A stretch of DNA of 45,406 nt from an uncultured Treponema sp. Lineage in GTDB: Bacteria > Spirochaetota > Spirochaetia > Treponematales > Treponemataceae. Positions 23,677-31,489 of the stretch are shown here, piece after piece (the first letter of the stretch is position 1; every line of letters begins with the position of its first letter). The stretch lies in NCBI GenBank assembly GCA_934691925.1, contig CAKUTI010000012.1, positions 1 through 45,406 on the forward strand, given 5' to 3'. The notes beneath the pieces are model-generated. The model saw nothing but the letters and a program-made list of their open reading frames with translations, searched no databases and was not told where the DNA came from. A program made the position numbers and the translations under genes.

Positions 23677-24539
23677 TTTGCTCCTCCTGCGTTTGCCGCT
23701 GGAATTTTCGCCTTTTTCTTCTGGTTAAAATAAGGCGCGACCGCATTCATAATCAAAATTGCGAACATCGCTCCGTCCTGAGTTTTTCCCGGAATCATAA
23801 TTATGAAAGTCAAAACTGCGGCAAAAGCTCCGTAAAGAATTTTCCCCAATGCGCAATCTGGAAGAATCGTTGAATCTGTGATGATGAAAACCGCCATGAA
23901 GAGAACCGCTCCGCTTGTCATAAATCCTGCGGCTGAAGGCAAAATCTCTTCTCCTGAAATCAGGCTGTAAAGAACGCACGCCGCAAGCAGAACCGCCGCG
24001 TAAGTCGCCGCACTTTCCGGCGAAATCGCTTTCATAACGACGAGATACAAAAATGCTGCGGCAAGCAAAGCAAGCACCCAGACCGCCTGTTTTTCGTCTC
24101 CGCATGGAAAAAGCCACTTGCTTTCCGAAAACGAGGACTTAAAGCTTACAAAAAGGAACGCTCGTCCGATTAAGGCAGGCGAGAAAACGTAGCTTCCGTT
24201 TCCGCCGAAAAAAAGCTTCGCCGCCACAATCGCAACAAGCGCGCCGAGAATAACCTGCCAAAGCTGAATCTGCTCAGGCAAAAGAAGCGCAAGCTCTAGA
24301 CCGCAGATTACAGCGGTCAAGTCGTGAGCCATAAGTTTCTGTTTCAAAAGTTTTTGCCCGAATGTTTCAAAGATAAAGCACCACGCAACGCTTACAAAAA
24401 AAATCAGAATTGAATGAACCGGCGATGACGATGCTGCGGCTGAAAAAACGCAAAGCGGAAGCAATGCGATTAAAATTGGAAGATTTTTAATCGTGAGATT
24501 TTCCGCGGCCATATTTTTTGAATTGAGTGTTTCTGTCAA
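23673..24539 (-). CDS. rnfD: RnfD: membrane subunit of the Rnf complex, TTG start, divergent flavin region
   Basis: 288 residues with about nine helices. NqrB/RnfD features are clear: AHDLTAVICGLELALLLP, FSPALIGRAFLF and GAVLFMAVFIITD. The segment after GRAFLFVSF, where RnfD usually has an A-T-P-L-like flavin attachment motif, is short and lacks it. The start is a TTG placed 5 nt after AGGGGG; the first in-frame ATG is nine codons later with no ribosome binding site. It is the first gene of the operon; no rnfC precedes it. Confidence 0.9.
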   Translation of the reverse strand: MTETLNSKNMAAENLTIKNLPILIALLPLCVFSAAASSSPVHSILIFFVSVAWCFIFETFGQKLLKQKLMAHDLTAVICGLELALLLPEQIQLWQVILGALVAIVAAKLFFGGNGSYVFSPALIGRAFLFVSFKSSFSESKWLFPCGDEKQAVWVLALLAAAFLYLVVMKAISPESAATYAAVLLAACVLYSLISGEEILPSAAGFMTSGAVLFMAVFIITDSTILPDCALGKILYGAFAAVLTFIIMIPGKTQDGAMFAILIMNAVAPYFNQKKKAKIPAANAGGAK

Positions 24540-24570
24540 AATTTCCCCCTATTTAAGTGTTTTCGGTATA

Positions 24571-24599
24571 ATTTTATCCTTAGATGACAAATAATGCAA
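24571..24599 (-). promoter_or_regulatory. rnfDGEAB promoter
   Basis: TTGCAT (24594-24599), a 17-bp spacer and TAAAAT (24571-24576), giving a leader of about 25 nt that includes AGGGGG. Confidence 0.55.
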
Positions 24600-24666
24600 T
24601 TTTTGATAATTTGAAAGAAAGTTTTCAGTTATAAAATTTGGGAATTAAAAAAATCGGGAGGATTTT

Positions 24667-25737
24667 ATGAAAAAAATCTTGAGCGCAGTTTTTGTTTCTC
24701 TTGCTGCAACTGCCGCGCTTTTTGCCTACAATCCGCCGGCTGGCGGCCAAAATTCGCTTCGCCTTACAGAGCCTCAAATTCTTGCAGGGGCAAATTCTGC
24801 GGCTGGCGGTGGAATTTTCGGCGCGACTCCGGCTTCAATTTTGAATAATCCTGCATTGACTGCATGGGAGCAGCGTATCGTTCTTGACGTTGCTGGAACT
24901 GTTCTTCACAGCGCGAACAGCGACGACGACAGCTCTGTTGGGAGCGCGTTTCAGGGCGGACTTCTTCTTCCTTCAAGATGGGGAGTCTCGTCGTTTCTTT
25001 TTCAGGGCGTTTGGTCAGAATTTCTTGATATGCCTGTCGGCGACAGCGTGAATTTTTCTGCCGGATTTGCGAAAGACATTACGGACAAAGTTTCAGTTGG
25101 GCTTTCGGCGAATTTCGGCTATCTCTTTGGCGATGCCGGAAATGACTGGACGCTTGGCGCGTCTCTTGGTGCTTATTATGAATTCGGCGACTGGAAAGCT
25201 CTGAAAGACATCAGATTTGGAGCGTCTCTCTTGAATCTTGGAAAAATGTATTCAAGCTCGAACACTTTCGGAATTGAAAGCGATTATGTTGAAAATGACG
25301 TGGATTCTTGGCCGGCTCTTGCAACGCTGAGAACTGGAGCTGCCGCAACTCTGATTAAAAACGACCAGATTAACCTGGGAGCGTCTTTCGACTTGGCGTT
25401 TCCATCTTTTCAGAATTTAGTTGTTGACGCTGGTCTTCAGATGCAGATTCACGACTTTATGAAAGTTTATTCTGGCTGGGAATTTGACGTGCGCGAGTTT
25501 GCGGAAGGCTCAAAAAGCATAATTCCTTCAATCGGAGTCAGCTTCAAATTCCTTTTTAATTCAAAAGACAATTCGTTCCTGGCGAACAATGGCTGGCAGC
25601 AGAGCGAGATGACTGTCTCAGGCGGCTGGAAACGGCTTTACGAAAACATTGACGCGTTCAGCGCGGGCGCAATCTTGAATCTTGGCCTAAAAGACACTGC
25701 CGCGCCTGAAATCGAGCTTTGGGGAGGAGAAGAATAA
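24667..25737 (+). CDS. UPF0164 family outer-membrane beta-barrel protein
   Basis: 356 residues with a standard signal peptide (cleavage near LFA-YNPP). The mature part has alternating strands, ILNNPAL near the start and a repeated AGF/SAGF strand pattern. This matches the treponeme UPF0164 family, thought to form FadL-like barrels for hydrophobic nutrients. CGGGAGG before the ATG is a strong ribosome binding site. The stop lies only 2 nt before the next gene's ATG, so it is co-expressed with the large surface protein. Confidence 0.85.
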   Translation: MKKILSAVFVSLAATAALFAYNPPAGGQNSLRLTEPQILAGANSAAGGGIFGATPASILNNPALTAWEQRIVLDVAGTVLHSANSDDDSSVGSAFQGGLLLPSRWGVSSFLFQGVWSEFLDMPVGDSVNFSAGFAKDITDKVSVGLSANFGYLFGDAGNDWTLGASLGAYYEFGDWKALKDIRFGASLLNLGKMYSSSNTFGIESDYVENDVDSWPALATLRTGAAATLIKNDQINLGASFDLAFPSFQNLVVDAGLQMQIHDFMKVYSGWEFDVREFAEGSKSIIPSIGVSFKFLFNSKDNSFLANNGWQQSEMTVSGGWKRLYENIDAFSAGAILNLGLKDTAAPEIELWGGEE

Positions 25738-25739
25738 TT

Positions 25740-28700
25740 ATGAAAAAGACTTTATTGGCGGCGGGAGCTGCGGTTCTCCTTTCAAGCGTTGTTTTTGCGG
25801 AAAAAGGAACTGTTTACATTTCTCCGAACAACGACGGCGTTCAGGATATTCTTGATATTCCTCTGAAAATCAAAGAAAAACGATATGTTAGCGAATGGGC
25901 TTTAGTGATTGAAAACGAAAAGGGCGAAGTTGTCAGAACGATTGGAAACAAAGATAAACGTCCTACGAGAATCACTTTCAAGACTTTCTGGAAATCTCTT
26001 TTCACACCGAAAAGCGGAGTTACAGTTCCGTCATCTGTCGCGTGGAACGGCGTTATGGACAACGGAGAAGTCGCTCCCGACGGAAATTATTTCTATTACG
26101 TTACAGCTTCTGACGATAACGGAAACAAGGCTTCAACAAAAAAACTTTCTGTTGTTGTTGACAACACAGCTCCTGAAATTGAAATTCAGCAGCCTTCAAA
26201 CGACGGAAAAATCTTTGGAGAAGGAGCGAAAACTCTTTTCACAGTAAGGCAAAGCGGTTCTTCCGAGGACTTGTGGACTGGAGAATTCTTGAATTCCGAA
26301 GGCAACGTTGTGATGACGAGAAAATGGGTTTCAAGCGAGCCTCTGAAATTCGACTGGGCTGGAACTGACGACACTGGCGCCCCATTGCCTGACGGAATCT
26401 ACAACTATAGAATTTCTGCGAAAGACCGCGCCGGAAACGTTTCTGCGCCAGCCGGAATCACAAATATCATTTATTCGGCTGAAAAGCCTGCGACAAATGT
26501 CGCAATTTCTGGAAGCAGATATTTTTCTCCGAACGGAAACGGCGTGAACGATACAGTAACTTTTCTTGTGAATATTCCTCTTCCTGATGTCCGCGCGGGA
26601 AACAAGCTCACAAACTGGGCTGTTAAAATTGCGGATTCAAAAGGAAAAATCGTCCGCACTTACGAGGGAACGGACAATCCTCCTGAAACCGTGATTTGGG
26701 ACGGAAATGATGACGCGAGCAAAAAAGCTGCTGAGGGCGAATATCAGGCGATTGTCACGGCAAAATATCTGAACGGCTACGAGCCTGACGTTGTTCGTTC
26801 GCCAAATATCGTTCTTGACACAACTGCTCCTGCGGCAAAAATCAAGGCGAGCAGTCTGACTTTCTCTCCTGACGGCGACGGAAATCTTGACGTTTTGGAA
26901 ATTACTCAGAACATTGCGGCAAATTCCGGCTCTCCAATCGAAAACTGGACTGGAAAAATCATCGATGAAAACGGAAGCACAGTCCGCGAGTTCGATTTCG
27001 GGGCGAATCCGCCATCTTCTATTGAATGGGACGGCTTGAACGCTTCTTCTGCGATTGCTGCCGATGGAAAGTACAACTATATTCTTTCCGCAACCGATAT
27101 GGCTGGAAACTCATCTGAAATTCAGCTTGAAAGCGCGGTTGCTTTGGACACGACAAGAACCGAGCTTATGCTTGCGGCTTCTCCAAAAGCATTCACTCCT
27201 GCTTCTTCATCAAGCGCAGTTTTTTCTTCTGTTGTTCTTACACCGGTCGTAAAAAGCGGAAGCACAATCTCTAATTTCAGTCTTGAAGTGAAAGATTCTG
27301 CCGGAACTGTCGTCTGGTCGCAGAGCGGAAATTCTCTTCCGTCTTCATTTAAATGGAACGGAAAATCTTCAAGCGGAGACATTTGCGCTGACGGAAACTA
27401 TTTCGCTTCTCTTTCGACAAAATCTGCAAACGGAGCTGAGGCGGCCACAAGATCGCAGAATTTCGTGATTGACACTGTTTCGCCAAGCGTGAAACTTTCG
27501 CCGGAATATGTTTTGTTTTCTCCTGACGGCGACGGCAGAAAAGACGCGATTCCTGTTTCAGTTGAATCTTCATCGGAAGACAAATGGGTTGCGACTGTAA
27601 CAAACGCGCAAAATCAGACTGTATGGTCAAAAGTCTACAGCGGGCAAATTCCTGCGAAATTTGAATGGGACGGAACTGACAACTCAGGAAACAAAGTTGC
27701 GGACGGAGATTATCGTCTTGCATTCAGCGCGACAGATTCTGCCGGAAACTTTGGAACTGCCGAAATTGCAAATGTAAAAGTTGACAAGCGCGAGACAAAG
27801 GCTTATCTCACAGCCGAGCTGGACGCATTCTCGCCTAACGGAGACAACTATCTTGAATCCCAGGCGTTTGCTTTGCGCGCGACTTTGCTTGAAGGAATCG
27901 ATTCCTGGAGCTTTGACATTGTTTCTCCTGAAGGAAAATCTGTGCGCCAGTGGAGCAGCGAGCCGAAAGACGAGAATAATGGAAAAGATGCGGTTCTTCC
28001 GTCTGAAATTATTTGGGACGGACTTGATTCTGAAAATAAAGTTGCGGAAGGCATTTTCACAGGAAACTTGAAAATCTCTTACAAAAAAGGAAATTTTGTC
28101 GATGTGAAATCTTCTGCGTTTATTTGTTCTATTACACCGCCAGATTTGGCTGTAAAAACTGCGCCTCAGTATTTTTCTCCTGACAACGACGGCGAAAACG
28201 ATGAGCTTTACATCAATCTGAAAGGAAGCGACATTGTTCCTCTTAAAAATTGGTCGTTTGTGATAAAAGACCCTGAAAACGGAAAGCCTTTCTGGAAAAT
28301 TTCAGGAAAATCTTCTATTACGGAGCAAGTTGTGTGGGACGGACGCGGAAACAACGGCGAGCTTGTGCAGTCGGCTATGGATTATCCTTATACATTCACG
28401 GTTACGGATTCTCTTGGGCTTACTTCCGAGGTCAATGACAAAATCAGCGTTGACGTTCTCGTAATCCGCGAGGGAGATGTCTTGAAGATGGCTGTTCCTG
28501 CGATTATCTTTAGGCAGGACGAGGCGGACTTTGGCGTTCAGGTTGTTGACGCAAGCGGAAGAGTGACAAAGAAAGGAATCACAGAAGCGCAGGCGAAAAA
28601 CAACGAGCGCGTCTTAAAGCGAATCGCGCAGATTTTGAACAAATTCAAGAACTATACTGTAACGGTTGAAGGACACGCAAATTCTGTAACAGGACTTGAA

Positions 28701-28910
28701 GACGAGGAGACAACGAACAAGTACGGAAAAGCACTCGAGCCTCTTTCAAAAGACCGCGCGGAATTTGTAATCGGAAAACTTGAAAGCTACGGCGTTGCAG
28801 GTTCTCGCCTTACAGCGGTTGGACGTGGCGGAAGAAAACCTGTCGCAAAACTTGGAGATAAGGACAACGCATGGAAAAACCGCCGCGTTGAATTTATTCT
28901 TCACAAATAA
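25740..28910 (+). CDS. Large surface protein: FlgD-type Ig-like repeats plus C-terminal OmpA domain
   Basis: About 1056 residues from the ATG at 25740, preceded by GGGGAGGAG. The signal peptide ends near VVFA. Six or seven repeats of about 110 residues follow, each opening with an F-S-P-x-G-D-G-like Asp-rich loop (near 25, 261, 374, 592, 696 and 811; a degenerate one near 483) and holding V-x-W-D/N-G-x-D/N of the FlgD Ig-like fold; the loops probably bind calcium. An OmpA peptidoglycan-binding domain (about 925-1056) ends the protein, with VTVEGHANS and KNRRVEFILHK. It would tie a long periplasmic or surface rod to the cell wall. Confidence 0.9.
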   Translation: MKKTLLAAGAAVLLSSVVFAEKGTVYISPNNDGVQDILDIPLKIKEKRYVSEWALVIENEKGEVVRTIGNKDKRPTRITFKTFWKSLFTPKSGVTVPSSVAWNGVMDNGEVAPDGNYFYYVTASDDNGNKASTKKLSVVVDNTAPEIEIQQPSNDGKIFGEGAKTLFTVRQSGSSEDLWTGEFLNSEGNVVMTRKWVSSEPLKFDWAGTDDTGAPLPDGIYNYRISAKDRAGNVSAPAGITNIIYSAEKPATNVAISGSRYFSPNGNGVNDTVTFLVNIPLPDVRAGNKLTNWAVKIADSKGKIVRTYEGTDNPPETVIWDGNDDASKKAAEGEYQAIVTAKYLNGYEPDVVRSPNIVLDTTAPAAKIKASSLTFSPDGDGNLDVLEITQNIAANSGSPIENWTGKIIDENGSTVREFDFGANPPSSIEWDGLNASSAIAADGKYNYILSATDMAGNSSEIQLESAVALDTTRTELMLAASPKAFTPASSSSAVFSSVVLTPVVKSGSTISNFSLEVKDSAGTVVWSQSGNSLPSSFKWNGKSSSGDICADGNYFASLSTKSANGAEAATRSQNFVIDTVSPSVKLSPEYVLFSPDGDGRKDAIPVSVESSSEDKWVATVTNAQNQTVWSKVYSGQIPAKFEWDGTDNSGNKVADGDYRLAFSATDSAGNFGTAEIANVKVDKRETKAYLTAELDAFSPNGDNYLESQAFALRATLLEGIDSWSFDIVSPEGKSVRQWSSEPKDENNGKDAVLPSEIIWDGLDSENKVAEGIFTGNLKISYKKGNFVDVKSSAFICSITPPDLAVKTAPQYFSPDNDGENDELYINLKGSDIVPLKNWSFVIKDPENGKPFWKISGKSSITEQVVWDGRGNNGELVQSAMDYPYTFTVTDSLGLTSEVNDKISVDVLVIREGDVLKMAVPAIIFRQDEADFGVQVVDASGRVTKKGITEAQAKNNERVLKRIAQILNKFKNYTVTVEGHANSVTGLEDEETTNKYGKALEPLSKDRAEFVIGKLESYGVAGSRLTAVGRGGRKPVAKLGDKDNAWKNRRVEFILHK

Positions 28911-29654
28911 ATGGAAAAAGAATTAACCGAAAAAATCCGCTTTCTCGCTGAAAAGTTTGAGACTGCGGATTTTCTTCAAAAAGACCCTTCTCAGTTTATG
29001 CACCTCTTTTCTGACGTTAGAAATCAGGAGACGGTCGCTTTTATTTCGGCAAATTTGGCGTTTGGCAGGCGTGAGCAGATTTTGTCGCATATCAGCCAAA
29101 TTCTTGACGCTGCCGGCTCTTCTCCCGTCGAATGGATTTTGTCTTGCGGCTATAAGTCGTTTTTTCTTTCATCGTCTGAAAAAATCGAAAAATCTTTTTA
29201 CAGAATGTACACGAACCGCGATATGATTTTGTTTTTCGACGGTTTAAAAAAGATTTTTGACGAGAACGAGACTCTCGGAGATTTTTTCAAGAAAAAATGG
29301 GAAGAAAAGGGAGGACTTTTGCATTTTGTGATTGAAGACGCTTTTGACGAAAGCTGCGCTTTGATTCCTCATGCGAAAAATTCTGCGGCAAAAAAGCTCA
29401 ATATGCTTTTGCGATGGCTTGTGCGCGGAAATTCGCCTGTTGACTTGGGACTTTGGACTTGGTACAGCAAGAAAAATCTTCTGATGCCGCTCGATGTCCA
29501 CGTAATGCGGCAGGCGAACGAGCTTGGCTTGATAAAATCAAAATCCGCGAATTTGAGGACAGCGCAGGAACTCACCGAAAAAATGAAAGAAATTTTCCCG
29601 GACGACCCGCTACGCGGGGATTTCGCGCTTTTCGGCTATGACATTGAAAATTGA
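28911..29654 (+). CDS. TIGR02757 family protein (DUF2400)
   Basis: 247 residues. Family marks are VAFISANLAFGRREQI near the N-terminus, NMLLRWLVRGNSPVDLGLW in the centre and PLDVHVMRQANELGL near the C-terminus; the last resembles a helix-hairpin-helix glycosylase fold. The function is unproven. The ATG directly follows the TAA of the OmpA protein gene, so translation is probably coupled. An intrinsic terminator follows. Confidence 0.92.
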   Translation: MEKELTEKIRFLAEKFETADFLQKDPSQFMHLFSDVRNQETVAFISANLAFGRREQILSHISQILDAAGSSPVEWILSCGYKSFFLSSSEKIEKSFYRMYTNRDMILFFDGLKKIFDENETLGDFFKKKWEEKGGLLHFVIEDAFDESCALIPHAKNSAAKKLNMLLRWLVRGNSPVDLGLWTWYSKKNLLMPLDVHVMRQANELGLIKSKSANLRTAQELTEKMKEIFPDDPLRGDFALFGYDIEN

Positions 29655-29668
29655 TAATTGTAAAATAA

Positions 29669-29708
29669 AAAAGCCAGTCTGTTTTTAGCAAGCTGGCTTT
29701 TCGTTTTT
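29669..29708 (+). terminator. Intrinsic terminator after the TIGR02757 gene
   Basis: AAAAGCCAG (29669-29677) pairs with CTGGCTTTT (29693-29701), followed by a T-rich run. Confidence 0.8.
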
Positions 29709-29966
29709 TTTCTGTTGTTTCCAAGCGATGAACGCAATTTTCTTTTTAGAAAAATCCAGTTTTTGCGTTGCGTTTTCGCTTTCAACTTTTTTGTATTTCT
29801 GATCGGCACGATTTTTTTATTTCGATTTTCGCTTACGTTTTCGCTCACGCTTTTTTTTATTCAAATTTTCACATTTTTCCGGCCGGCACAATTTTTCAAC
29901 TCAAACCGTTTTTATCTCGCGTTTCTAAACAACGGCGTAGCCCAAAACAAACTCAAAACAAGAAAC
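29709..29966. other. Intergenic region without a supported gene
   Basis: About 260 bp between the terminator and the FlgN-like gene. It is rich in T runs on the plus strand. Open frames on both strands have repetitive Phe- or Lys-rich composition and no ribosome binding site. I see no promoter or RNA gene. Confidence 0.6.
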
Positions 29967-30455
29967 TCAGCTTTCAATCGAAATCATGCTGCCCACGGTC
30001 GCTCTTTCCGCGTAAACAGAACGCTGATTTCTGTACGGATTTGCGATTCTCACGGCGTTAATCTGCTTTTTGAGTTGCTCCATATGAGTTTTTAGAAGAT
30101 TTCTGTTGTGCTCGTTTTGAATCAAAACCTGTTTTTGCAGATTCTCCAAGTCCGACTGAAGATTTTCGATGCTTTCAGTTTCGTTTGAAGCTGCCTGCGG
30201 CACAACCGCGTCGTACATTCCTTTCATCGGAACGATAACTTTTTGAAGTTCCGCAATATTCGCGACGATCTGGCTTTCAAGCTCGGCGTGCGCCATCAAA
30301 GCGTCTCCGTCTTCCTTTTCGATTTTTCCAGACTGCTTTTCAAGAACCAGAAGATATTCCTCAAATTTATTTCTCTGCTGCTGCAAAAGTTTTTTGAATC
30401 TTTTTATAATCGCGATTCTTTCTTCAAGCTCTTCCTGCGAGATTTTCTTTTCCAT
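29967..30455 (-). CDS. Probable FlgN-like flagellar export chaperone
   Basis: 162 residues, almost entirely helical with heptad patterning and no membrane segment: a hairpin of long helices as in FlgN-family chaperones for hook-associated proteins. It contains IANPYRNQRSVYAERA near the C-terminus. Position 26 nt downstream of fliS in the same operon is the main support; the sequence itself is too simple in composition to be decisive. Confidence 0.55.
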   Translation of the reverse strand: MEKKISQEELEERIAIIKRFKKLLQQQRNKFEEYLLVLEKQSGKIEKEDGDALMAHAELESQIVANIAELQKVIVPMKGMYDAVVPQAASNETESIENLQSDLENLQKQVLIQNEHNRNLLKTHMEQLKKQINAVRIANPYRNQRSVYAERATVGSMISIES

Positions 30456-30481
30456 AAAAAGTCTCCTTGCGCGTTTTGCGC

Positions 30482-30922
30482 TTAGCCCGTAATGTTCAAA
30501 GTCTGCTGCGGAGCTTTCGGCGCAAAGTCAGCAGTTGCAATCGCCGTTTCCCAAGCCGAGCCAAGCTCCTTTATCATCATCAAAATCGAAGAAAGCTTTC
30601 CCTTGTTCTGCTCAATGTTCACGCTCATCAGCTCCTTGTTAAAATAAACATAAAGCGCCATCAGATTCTGCGAGATTTCCCCGCCTTTTTCCATGTCGAG
30701 CGAAACTTGAAGCTCGTTGATGATTTCCTGTGCCTTTAAAATGTGCTTTCCAAATTTTTCGATTTCGTTTGCTGGAATATTTCCGTCATAACCGAAGCTG
30801 TTCAACGCTGCGGAAAGCTCTTTTTCAGCTCCCTGATAAAGCATAACGATAAGTTTTCCCTGGCTTGCAGTGTTGACCGCTGTTTTTTGGTACACAGCAT
30901 AAGGATTGTTGTTAAATCCCAT
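30482..30922 (-). CDS. fliS: FliS: flagellin export chaperone
   Basis: 146 residues. NPYAVYQKTAVNTASQGKLI followed by VMLYQGAEKEL is the FliS N-terminal signature; the rest is a four-helix bundle with a loose tail. It binds newly made flagellin and delivers it to the export gate. GGAGGGG precedes the ATG. Two palindromes lie upstream (30958-30995). Confidence 0.95.
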   Translation of the reverse strand: MGFNNNPYAVYQKTAVNTASQGKLIVMLYQGAEKELSAALNSFGYDGNIPANEIEKFGKHILKAQEIINELQVSLDMEKGGEISQNLMALYVYFNKELMSVNIEQNKGKLSSILMMIKELGSAWETAIATADFAPKAPQQTLNITG

Positions 30923-30957
30923 TTTTCCCCTCCAAAACTGGAATTTTCATTAGTAGG

Positions 30958-30995
30958 CCGGATAATCCGGACAATTTAATTAGTCGAAAATCGAC
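30958..30995. promoter_or_regulatory. Two palindromes upstream of fliS
   Basis: CCGGATAATCCGG (30958-30970) and GTCGAAAATCGAC (30983-30995) are near-perfect inverted repeats 12 bp apart in the fliS promoter region. They could be operator half-sites; I cannot name the regulator. Confidence 0.35.
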
Positions 30996-31186
30996 AAATG
31001 TCTATTCTTTTTGATTATCGGAAATTTTGACTTAAAATTTAGCACGGACTTTTTCTTGAGCATTCAATGTTTTCTAAAAATCGCTTTCTGCGTGATTACA
31101 AAGCCCGCTGTTCCGCGCTTCGCTCACGCTCATTCTTCCGCAGTTTTTGTCTCGCTTTTCGAACTGTCTTATTGACAAAAAAAACT

Positions 31187-31262
31187 TTCCGCATGGATGC
31201 GGAAAAATAAAAACATTCCGCAGGAGGCGGAAAAATAAAAACATTCCGCAGGAGGCGGAAAA
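31187..31262. repeat. Three tandem 28-29 bp units, each with a GC hairpin and A-rich spacer
   Basis: The units start at 31187, 31216 and 31244. The first holds CCGCATGGATGCGG, the other two CCGCAGGAGGCGG, each followed by an A-rich stretch (AAAAATAAAAACA in the first two). The first palindrome is identical to the one at 3757-3770. Confidence 0.8.
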
Positions 31263-31270
31263 AAACGAGG

Positions 31271-31312
31271 AGAAAAAATTCTGTTTGCCTTCAGGTGAAC
31301 AGAATTTTTTCT
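31271..31312. terminator. Perfect 15-bp AT-rich hairpin, terminator-like
   Basis: AGAAAAAATTCTGTT (31271-31285) and AACAGAATTTTTTCT (31298-31312) pair perfectly; the loop extends the stem by wobble pairs and CCT/AGG. T runs occur in the arm on either strand, so it may act in both directions. Confidence 0.5.
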
Positions 31313-31313
31313 T

Positions 31314-31349
31314 ATGAATAAAAATCACAAGGAGGTGATTTTTATTCAT
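31314..31349. repeat. Perfect 15-bp hairpin with loop AAGGAG
   Basis: ATGAATAAAAATCAC (31314-31328) and GTGATTTTTATTCAT (31335-31349) pair perfectly around AAGGAG. The apex reads AAGGAGG, a Shine-Dalgarno-like string, but no gene starts at a usable distance. Confidence 0.7.
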
Positions 31350-31489
31350 GCGCTCCATAGCGGCGTGGCATTTTCTCTGCTGCGTTCCGTTTTAAATGCC
31401 GCAAAATCGTGCGAAAAACTTTCTGCTTTCCCAAACAACATTTTTTCTGTATATTAAATACTGATTTTTTACATACTTTTGAGGAAAAA

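Noticed and set aside
29715..30095. 126-codon plus-strand frame near the FlgN-like gene
   Set aside because: Phe-rich, overlaps the end of the FlgN-like gene in antisense, no ribosome binding site.
31187..31262. Possible CRISPR array
   Set aside because: The 28-bp units are directly adjacent with no unique spacers, only three copies, and no cas genes in the window.
31074..31358. 94-codon minus-strand frame between fliS and ftsH
   Set aside because: Crosses all the tandem hairpins and shows repeated peptide derived from them; no start signal.
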